Origin: Suillus spraguei
Taxonomy: Eukaryota; Basidiomycota; Agaricomycetes; Boletales; Suillaceae
Length of the DNA: 39,639 bases
NCBI GenBank assembly: GCA_016800925.1
Contig: JABCPU010000549.1
Span: 1-39,639 of the forward strand
Direction of reading: 5' to 3'
Below the pieces are notes generated by a model, which saw only the letters and a list, made by a program, of their open reading frames with translations, was not told the origin of the DNA and searched no databases. The translations under genes and the position numbers were made by a program. Of this stretch, positions 32,240-39,639 are shown piece after piece. Each line of letters begins with the position of its first letter. Position 1 is the stretch's first letter.

Positions 32240-32562
32240 ATGAAAGCCATCTCCTCTGCTCAAAGAGATAATATCCTCTCTCTGTCTTATGCTGGCCTCT
32301 CTGCTCGCCAAATTTCCTCTAGAACTGGAGTATGCAAGTCCACTGTGGCCAAGTTCATCAAAGAAAGCCACCCAGACAAGGAAAACTCTTGTGAGGACGT
32401 CCATCCAAGCTTACCTCTACTGACAAAAGGGCTATTATCCAACATATCACTACAGGAAAGGCTGATAATGCTGTCCAAGCCACCCATTATATCAATTCCA
32501 CCATCACTACCCCTGTCTCTTCACAAACTGTGAGGAATGTTCTCAAGGCAGCTCATCTCAAG
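32240..32562 (+). pseudogene. Left-arm copy of the Tc1 transposase DNA-binding region, frameshifted
   Basis: The same gene start as in the right arm, beginning MKAISSAQRDNILSL. One G is missing at about 32394 (CTTGTGAGGACG against CTTGTGGAGGACG), which shifts the frame after HPDKENSC. The arm is otherwise nearly identical to its partner. Confidence 0.85.
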
Positions 32563-32912
32563 AGAGGCTTTTTCTTCTTTGTTACTGCCTTGAGATGAGC
32601 TGCCTTGAGAACATTCCTCACAGTTTGTGAAGAGACAGGGGTAGTGATGGTGGAATTGATATAATGGGTGGCTTGGACAGCATTATCAGCCTTTCCTGTA
32701 GTGATATGTTGGATAATAGCCCTTTTGTCAGTAGAGGTAAGCTTGGATGGACGTCCTCCACAAGAGTTTTCCTTGTCTGGGTGGCTTTCTTTGATGAACT
32801 TGGCCACAGTGGACTTGCATACTCCAGTTCTAGAGGAAATTTGGCGAGCAGAGAGGCCAGCATAAGACAGAGAGAGGATATTATCTCTTTGAGCAGAGGA
32901 GATGGCTTTCAT
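32553..32912 (-). pseudogene. Right-arm Tc1/mariner transposase, DNA-binding domain only
   Basis: The ATG at 32912-32910 opens 119 residues. MKAISSAQRDNILSLSYAG and ISSRTGVCKSTVAKFIKE form a helix-turn-helix, followed by GGRPSKLTSTDKRAI and SSQTVRNVLKAAHLKAV. This is the paired-like two-HTH start of basidiomycete Tc1-like transposases, whose next block (KKKRPLLS, then DDE) is cut at the palindrome centre: the last codons are read across the loop into the other arm and stop. The open frame could yield a DNA-binding fragment able to occupy element ends, but no catalytic function is possible. Confidence 0.85.
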
Positions 32913-33364
32913 GGTGATTATGACTATGATACATGAGATATTCTGGTTTATATAGTTAGATATAGTCATAAAATAACATAATGACACCACTTTATAATTT
33001 ATATAATAGTGGCATGATTTTTATGGTGTCATAAATAATGATTTATATAGTTTTAATATACACTCAAAAAACTGTCCACATGAGTCATCATTTTATAAGC
33101 CTTATATCTCCACCATATCTCCGCCGATTCCCACGGTGTAGGGCTCAAATAAAAGCCCTGAAGCCATACTACAATGTGGTATAAGTATGTCCTTGAGGAA
33201 TTTGTTCATTCTCACACAATATCATAGATAGTGAAAAATGTCAAAACATGCGGACAGTTTTTTGAGCCACTGTACTGCCGCTGATGCTGAAAGCTAAGCT
33301 TTCAGTATTTCACCTTTTGGTTGTAACGGTTATGCGGGCGGCGGTCTGACCATGTTACACAATA

Positions 33365-34427
33365 TCAGTCAGAAAAAACCTTATTGAATTTGCATTCCAA
33401 TCCTCAGCATGGGACACAGCGTTCAAGGATAATCACATTAGGCTAACCACTATATACCAACAGAACGAAGAAGGAAAGTCCGGCATATCCCCATCCGCCG
33501 TTGACTGACGTACATACCATCACACAGGGTTACTTGAGATCCTCAAAGACATCAGGATTAATAATGTCACGACTCGATCGAAAATGCTACTGGCAAAGCA
33601 ACAGAAGCCAATCTCAACGTCCTACTTGCCTGAGGTGGAGAGCATTCGACTCTACTGTACTGCCAAACTGCCCAACGACGCCAACGACCGCATATTGGAG
33701 AAAATCGACGGTGAGGCAACGGTGTACCATGCGGTTGACCTAGCCAGAACTGGGGAGCAAAAGCGTCCCCTATTGACATCCCCTGTCGGGTCGACTCTTA
33801 AGCTTAAAGTCGGCGCCCGCGTCGTCTCACGCAAGAACATCGGTAAAGGCCTTTTCAACGGTAGTATGGGCGTCGTTGTGGGTTTCTACACCTCACATGA
33901 TGTTCTACCTCCAGAAGAGAGCGCGCTCAAGCCACAGACGATACACTTTATACGTAATATTAAATTGGACAATAATGACATCCCAATCCACGCGCAGCCA
34001 GACCAGGTTCATGCAATCGGTAGCTGCGAACAGGCCCTCTTTCTGCTAGTCAAATTCCAAGCCCACTCAACAGAAGAACATGTCCTCATTTTAGACGAGG
34101 AGTTTGTCTTCCAGACTGTCAAGGACAGGAAAGAATTTACGGCCACACGTTTCCAGGTCTCACACTTATTTTTGTAACTGTTCACCCATCAGTATGCGCA
34201 TCTATATTTCACTAACCCTGGGTTGTGCTATGAAAATACACAAGAGCCAAGGATCCGGCTTTGAAAAGGTCATAGTCGACTGCAGACGGTCATTTGCCGA
34301 CGGTACGTGTTAACCAACAATCATCCCATTCATTTCTATTAAAATGGCTCCAGGACATCTATACGTTGGGTTGTCTCGGGCGCAGTCTCTCAAGGGCTTG
34401 CAAATCATAGGCTTGAACGTAGCTTCG
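33365..34427 (+). pseudogene. PIF1-like helicase, C-terminal half
   Basis: Similarity resumes near 33370 with NLIEFAFQSSAWDTAF, which follows Walker B in the family. It continues through LRLTTIYQQ-type sequence, an intron (about 33479-33528), VESIRLYCTAKLPNDANDRI, STLKLKVGARVVSRKNIGKG, FNGSMGVVVGF and LGCAMKIHKSQGSGFEKVIVD (the helicase VI-like IHKSQG block). After a 51-nt intron (34303-34353) it ends with HLYVGLSRAQSLKGLQI. The link between FTATRFQ (34158) and the IHKSQG exon (from about 34190) does not hold frame with a normal intron, so a frameshift is likely. Together with 30838-31323 it represents one gene split by about 2 kb of inserted DNA and missing about 65 residues. Confidence 0.8.
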
Positions 34428-34776
34428 GTAAGTTGGCTCATCGAATCTACTTCTATCGTTGATTTAATTGATTCAAATGCGTGTATCAAATGGGTAAAAG
34501 GTTGGCTACTCTTAATCTCAGTCCGATCCAACGCTAATACCAATAACAGACACTCGTAACTTTGATTTTCGTTTATCTCTGTTCCAATCTGCTTACAGGC
34601 TTTTGTACCACAATATAGCAAGATTAATAATGTACATTCCCTTCGGTTGATCAGAATTACATAAAGCGGAATTATCACGGCGCAAGGCGCTACGGCGGAT
34701 ATAACCGGCTCGGGTCCAAATTACCTTTCTTAAATCACATGACGTATTAACTCTAACTGAACTCTAACTGAACTCT
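34428..34776. other. Spacer between the PIF1-like relic and the JmjC gene
   Basis: No gene seen. A short duplicated string TAACTGAACTC lies just upstream of the JmjC gene (34750-34773). The JmjC promoter is expected here. Confidence 0.35.
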
Positions 34777-36813
34777 ATGCTGACAAACCAACCAGCTGCT
34801 ATCAGCCAAACAAATCCAAACCGATATCCGATATCATCTGTTGATCCCTTTGTGCCACCATCTCCAGCAGCACACACCATGCCCCCTCGGTTCAGATACC
34901 ACGATTTAGATGGACTGACAACCGAGGAGAAACACGCTGAACAAATGAGAAGATGGTACGTTCGACAGATGCAGGATCCCGAAAAGGCCGCAAGAATCAG
35001 AGAAAGGAGTCGTGAGAACAAGCGAGCTCAACGTCAGCGCGCAAGACTAGAGAAAGAGTCTGCAAATCTGGGTGCGCCTCCCCCCCGTTTTCGCAGACAA
35101 ATACCGCTGTCTACTTCAGATGTGCCCCGCTCCACGTCTATAGACGACGACTTCATAGACCCTATACTCAAAAATCCCGCACCACACCGCCTTATGTCCA
35201 ACGTCGCTGTCATGACTGATTCGTCGTCGTCCGCTCATCACACCGCGGATCGCCAAACCGCTCCCAAATTAGATCTGGTGTCTGATATACTCGGTGCTCA
35301 AGTCCCACGGCAATCGGGAACAGTGACATGGCCCGACGCACATATCACCGTGCTTCCTTGTGTCATGATCGAGGGCGTCAACGTATGCGAAGACAACGAC
35401 GCCGCCATGGTACACTTCCTATCTACATTAACCGAATCTAAGCCTGATTCCACTTATGTCGAGTACATCAAACACATTCACTTGACCAGACGTCAGTTAC
35501 AGCATTCCGTCGGCAATGCTCTTAGTCGAAACAAGCCTGTTGTTATCCGTGGTTTCGGCAACCAAGATGTCCCTGCGTTAGATGTCGAGTACTTGGAAAC
35601 TAATTTTGGCATATCACCCCAAATGCGCGTCACCGTACACGGTAAGTCTTCTCACTTTGCTTACCCACAACTCAAGCTTTTTGGTAGATGTCGCAAAGAG
35701 AGTAACCGACTTCACCCATCCACACAAGCAAGCTACCATACAGAAATTTATGGACGCTATCAATGACCCGTCTAAAATTCAATGCATTTTGGATATCCCT
35801 TTGGCTCATGTGGGTCTCCCACAAGACTTCCAGTGAGTCTGATGCTCTTTTACACCAATCTTTGACCATTTTCTGTTCAGGTTGTTAGACCACGGGCTCG
35901 TATACGGCTGGAACCAGACGACCGTCGACTGTCCTATTCGCAGTGGCAAAGTACATCCAGATAATTTCACCGTCAAATCCTGGGCCCTGCTTCACCAAGC
36001 CGGATATGTTTCCTATCCTCATCATGACGCGGACGGCGCAGTGACCTTTCTCCAGATTCAATCTGGTGTAAAGTTCTGGGTCGTCTTCCGTACCAAAGAG
36101 AAGCTTAGTCGCACGGCGCTTCAAAAGGCCCAGATGCTGTTCGCTAATTGGAGAAACAACCGTGAGGAGATCGATTCGACTTGGCATGGCGAGGTGATAA
36201 CGTTGCTACCGGGTGACCTACTGTAAGTTCTAATTGTCGCGTCTATCACATGTCTTGGCTAACTAATTCGAGTTTCCAACCTGCCGGTCAAGTTCACGCC
36301 GTATACACCCCTGTGCCATCGTTTGCTACGGGCGGCAGTTTCTATCATTACGATTCCTTACATTTAACCGAGATGTCTCGTTACATAGACGCCAATAAGG
36401 CACAGTTTCTCACTAATCAAGTACATGAAAACGCCGTGGAGACGTTCCAAAGGATGCTGATAGCGCTACCACGACTCACACAAAGTATTCGTAAGCATCT
36501 TCACCCTCTAAGCTTACAGTCTCTGAAGCGCTTCAAAGGGTTGTGTCGCAGGCCAATTATAGCACTCTGCCTTATGATCATCAACCGTGACAAGTACAAA
36601 GCCTCGAACAACAACCAAGGATACCAAGTACTTACATCAGAGAGCACAGAGAGATCGATCGCCATCGCTACAGCAATCATTCGTTTCTTCTACCATGACA
36701 CAGCCACGGCGCAGCGATCCTACCGCACCGGCGATCAGAGCGACCCAGGTGAACCGCTTTCAATAGAAGATCTTTCAACTTGTCTTGGTTCGTTCACGTC
36801 CATAAAGGCATGA
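34777..36813 (+). CDS. JmjC-type Fe(II)/2-oxoglutarate oxygenase with basic N-terminus
   Basis: Exons 34777-35641, 35688-35832, 35881-36222 and 36273-36813, with 46, 48 and 50-nt GT-AG introns, give 630 residues; a start at 34879 (MPPRFRYHDLDG) would give 596. Residues ~35-105 are strongly basic (ARIRERSRENKRAQRQRARL), suggesting nuclear DNA or chromatin binding. VVIRGFGNQDVPALDVEYL begins the catalytic part. Iron ligands are predicted as H384 and D386 in PHHDADG and H459 in QVHAVYTP; GVKFWVVF supplies the family's Lys-Phe-Trp and HYDSLHLTE follows. JmjC enzymes hydroxylate or demethylate proteins; the substrate here is unknown, and this branch, repeated in mushroom genomes, differs from classic histone demethylases by lacking PHD or JmjN. 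Apparently intact. Confidence 0.88.
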
Positions 36814-37259
36814 CTGTATCGTCCTTTTGTTTCACAACTACCACTATCTGTACTCATACCACGTACGCTGTATTACCAGATTTTTTGATTTGTAGCTCGC
36901 CTCTATGAATACACTATATACCGATGCATGTAATCATTCATATCATACATTAGTCGCAATCCGTCGCAAATGGACACATGTGAAGTTTCTACAGCAACCC
37001 TAGGCTCCGATTGAGTGATCCAATATCAACATCTCACACACGATTCAGGCACGTCGAGCTCGATTATTATTGACGACTAGCTAGTACATATTTCTCATAT
37101 AGACATGCGTTAAAAATCGACGAGTACGAAATCGAACTATGTAATGATGCTCTATGTAAATGATATGCCCAATATATATGAATGATATAATCTTTATGTC
37201 CCAATTCAGATGTTTTAGCAAAATATTCATATTGTATCAAGATTACAGGATATGCACTT
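36814..37259. other. AT-rich spacer, nothing recognised
   Basis: Downstream of the JmjC gene. No open frame of note and no repeat apart from AT-rich strings around 37130-37220. Confidence 0.35.
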
Positions 37260-37430
37260 AGTTTCAGGGCGTACCGCGTCTTTCGGGACGACTTATATCT
37301 TTCAGGACTAACACTACTTTCAGTACCACTTTCAGGATTAGTTTCGGGACTATTTAATCTTTCAGGATAACTTATGTCTTTCTGGATTACATCTTTCAGT
37401 ACGTGCTGCGTCTTTCAGGACCTAGCATGA
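37260..37430. repeat. CTTTCAGGAC minisatellite, third locus
   Basis: About nine units of CTTTCAGGACTAAC / CTTTCGGGACGA type, same family as 27085-27330 and 29387-30200. Confidence 0.8.
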
Positions 37431-37605
37431 CTTTGATTACGTACCATGACTTTGAGTACGTACCACGACTTTGGGTATGTACCACGGCTTTGAGTATGTA
37501 CAATGACTCTGAGTACCATGACTTACGTACCACGACTTTGAGTATGTACAATGACTTTGAGTACATATCATGATTTTGAGTACGGACAACGACTTTGAGG
37601 GCTCT
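37425..37605. repeat. GACTTTGAGTACGTACCAC minisatellite, third locus
   Basis: About eight units, directly adjoining the CTTTCAGG block. Same family as 19185-19410 and 27505-27605. Confidence 0.85.
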
Positions 37606-37811
37606 GACGTTTGCTACATACCGAGTTTAAGCCTTAGTCTATCTCATGTGATTTGGTGATTTGGTTATAAATACACGATCCATTTCCTTGTGATAATACT
37701 GTTACAGTGTACGTATATTATAAGCACGCGTTGGGTGAAGAAAAAAAATAGAGATATTCGGTAGAGATGTAACATATATTCCAGATAAAATGTTAACAAA
37801 ACCAAAACTAG

Positions 37812-39639
37812 CTAATCTAAGGCTGCAAACGATCTGGGATCCAATTTATCGACATCGTAGCACAATAATTCCGCCTGACCTTCTGTGACAGTCATGGTGT
37901 CTTTCGACGAAGTTGAAGGTTGCTGAGAAAGTCTTGAAGTCCATTGGCTTCGAGTTGCGAACGCGTACCAGTCCCCTTGTTGTATCGCAGTGATCTGCCC
38001 TGAAAACCATCTCTCCAAGCTGGCGGTCCATTCACCTTCCCATCCCATATACTCTGCAAAGATGTCCATGGGAGGCCATAAGGTATAGTCGTCGTCGGTC
38101 AGGCCCAACAGAAGATTGATGTGAGCGTCTGTTACCGTGTCGTCGACGTCGGTTCCAATGCGCTCGACATTCGAGTGTATGGAAGCGTCTGTGGAAGGCC
38201 CAGACAAGGCTGCTGAAATTAAATTGTCTGGTCCGAATTGCATTGCAAGTCGCCACGAAAGACTTCCCATGCAGCAGAAACGACGAGCGAACGGAAGTCG
38301 AAGCATATCTCGAACGTCGTTGTCGTACTGTTCAAACACACCCCTGCGTCTTCTGAGAAGAAGAGGCCTTTGGTCCAGATACTTTGGTCGTGGACCCGAA
38401 GCAGCACCGAGCGGGCCTATTAGGTGCTGGGGATTGGCAAAGACCCGCCAGTCGAGTCCGCGAGTGAGGCAGCGAATTGCGAAGAACCACAACGGCACAT
38501 CCGGATATTGCGCTCTCCAAAGACGTAGTCTAACTTCAGTACTCTTCGACACGACTAACCTTCCACGAGACATGACGTGTAAGAGATGGTAGGGGGGATA
38601 GCAGGCGATGTGAAGAAGTCGGTTTTGAGGGTACTTTTCAACCGACAAGGAAAGAGGGTTGGGTTCATCGAGTTGAGGGAGTCGATCGAGGATAAGACGG
38701 GTTACTCGGTTATAGATAGGACGAGGACCCATTCTATTGAAACCGGCGACCGTTGTCACGGTAGAAGAGGGCATGAACTGGAGACAGCCCATTGGGAGCG
38801 ACAGAGTCCCAGGAATAGACGGTGCAGTGCTAGAAACGTTTGTCGACGGATAGTTCACGATATCTAAGTGTCAAAAAATGAGTTTAGTGTAGGCAATACC
38901 GATACCATGTACTTACGGCGCCTTTTTGATGGTGGGCCACGATGGGGAGAAGGTGCTGTAATTGCAAAAATCAGTCATGGGAAGCTGTTTAGTTCTGAGG
39001 AAAAAAACGTACAACGATGGCCGCTATGATGGGCTGTGTCGTGATAGCGGTTAGGATGTCGGTAATTGTCTCGTCCTCTAGTGGGCGAGGGCGACCGACC
39101 GCGGCGAGTAAAACGTTCAGGAGAACGTGGACGGTAATGACGAGCAGAGGAGTGACGGTCGTATTGAGACGACGGATACTCTCTATGTCTGGGCTCCTGA
39201 CGACGTGGAGAAACTCGTCTGCGATAGTGAGCGTGGGACGATTCATTACGAGGAGGGGATTCCGAACGACGTCGTTTTGTCCCATCGGAAACTTTGAGAA
39301 CCGGGGGTGTGGGTTCGCGACGAGGAGACGGGTTTGTGCGAATGACGGCATTCCCTTCAGGGGTGACCTCGCCTGGTTCGACATCGACGTCCATACCATG
39401 GCTTGCGACAATATCCTGAGCTTGACTATCCAAAGCCGTCTTTTGCCTCTCTAGACGTTGCTGTTCAAGATCCCGCAACCGCTGAATCTCCTTCTGTAAC
39501 TCTTTCATTTGATCATCCTTCTGCCGCTCGATCTCCTGCCGACGCTCGATCTCTTTCTGTAGCTTGATCTCCTTCTGTCTTTGAGCCTCCTGCAGGTGGC
39601 TCTCCATCAATCGACGGGCCTCCTGCAGCTGGAGCTCTT
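37812..39639 (-). CDS. Coiled-coil/RS-rich protein with an Agaricomycete-specific C-terminal domain (5' end outside the window)
   Basis: Exons 39639-39013 (open at the window edge), 38955-38917 and 38863-37812, joined by 57- and 53-nt GT-AG introns (GTACGT, GTAAGT) in consistent phase. The visible N-terminal part is a charged coiled coil (KLQKEIERRQEIERQKDDQ), then an Arg/Ser-rich stretch (RYRPRSP-like: RHYRPRSPERFTRRGRSPSP). The C-terminal ~270 residues contain LHVMSRGRLVVSKSTEVRLR, VPLWFFAIRCLTRGLDWRVF and FCCMGSLSWRLAMQFGPDNL. I recognise this pattern from an unnamed family repeated in mushroom genomes. The RS-like region suggests an RNA-processing or nuclear context, but no catalytic motif is visible. 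The segment inside the window has no stop until 37812. Confidence 0.7.

Larger units (their letters stand above)
31881..33272. mobile_element. Palindromic (foldback) Tc1/mariner element
   Basis: Left arm 31881-32562 and right arm 32589-33272 are reverse complements over their whole length, with a 26-nt loop. Only a few differences were seen, including two 1-bp indels. Ends read CAGTGGCTCAAAAAACTGTC and are flanked by TA on both sides, as expected for Tc1/mariner. Each arm contains a second, inverted copy of the end motif about 200 bp inside (GGACAGTTTTTTGAGTG), so each ~210-bp outer module resembles a MITE. Each arm also contains the first part of a transposase gene; the two copies are convergent and the catalytic domain is absent from both. 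Confidence 0.93.

Noticed and set aside
38137..38592. Plus-strand open frame of 151 codons
   Set aside because: Antisense shadow of the 37812-39639 gene, which has consistent splice phases and family-like sequence.
1..39639. tRNA or rRNA genes
   Set aside because: No tRNA-like A/B boxes with cloverleaf or rRNA sequence recognised by reading; a covariance search was not possible.

Overview
The window looks like a repeat- and transposon-rich accessory region of a mushroom-forming basidiomycete (Agaricomycetes). The evidence is genes cut by many 42-72 nt GT-AG introns, often with CTRAC-type branch sites; a FunK1 fungal protein kinase; a Plavaka-family transposase; and several multi-exon protein families I recognise only from Agaricomycetes. 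Nothing prokaryotic was seen. All family names come from motif recognition, not a search.

Layout: 1-2310, a ~172-bp satellite array ending in a foldback (2307-2440), then degenerate minisatellites (2890-3480). 3488-4899 (-), an eight-segment nuclear-type gene with one in-frame stop. 4900-5971, tandem-repeat spacer. 5972-9198 (+), a nearly full-length Plavaka transposase with four premature stops, followed by hairpin-bearing tandem repeats (9290-9825). 9933-12446 (-), a broken member of a large unnamed family. 13030-13191 (+), an IS630/Tc1-type transposase N-terminal relic. 13345-15751 (-), an intact FunK1 kinase. 16001-17203 (-), an unnamed family member with one nonsense codon. 17315-18918 (-), a damaged KOW/Spt5-like gene. 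20848-25.79 kb (+), an SNF2-type helicase with an apparently open core and a tandemly duplicated tail exon. 25.8-30.8 kb, repeats, an inverted copy of the KOW-like gene's 5' end and a small RG-rich ORF. 30838-34427 (+), a PIF1-like helicase split by an insert that contains a palindromic Tc1/mariner element (31881-33272). 34777-36813 (+), an intact JmjC-type oxygenase. 37.26-37.6 kb, minisatellites. 37812-39639 (-), the 3' part of a coiled-coil/RS-rich gene running off the window.

Two observations stand out. First, the Tc1/mariner element at 31881-33272 is an almost perfect ~680-bp inverted duplication of the promoter and DNA-binding half of a transposase gene, with a 26-nt loop and TA on both sides. 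Read-through from either end would give a long hairpin RNA, as in a natural transposon-silencing locus. Second, the premature stops in five decayed genes can all be explained by C-to-T changes (mostly CGA to TGA), while FunK1, the SNF2 core and JmjC remain open. I do not see a conventional operon-like system. The best candidates for something undescribed are the hairpin locus and a possible ~17-kb unit (9.3-26.3 kb) bounded by inverted hairpin repeats and carrying the large unnamed protein, the kinase and the helicase.
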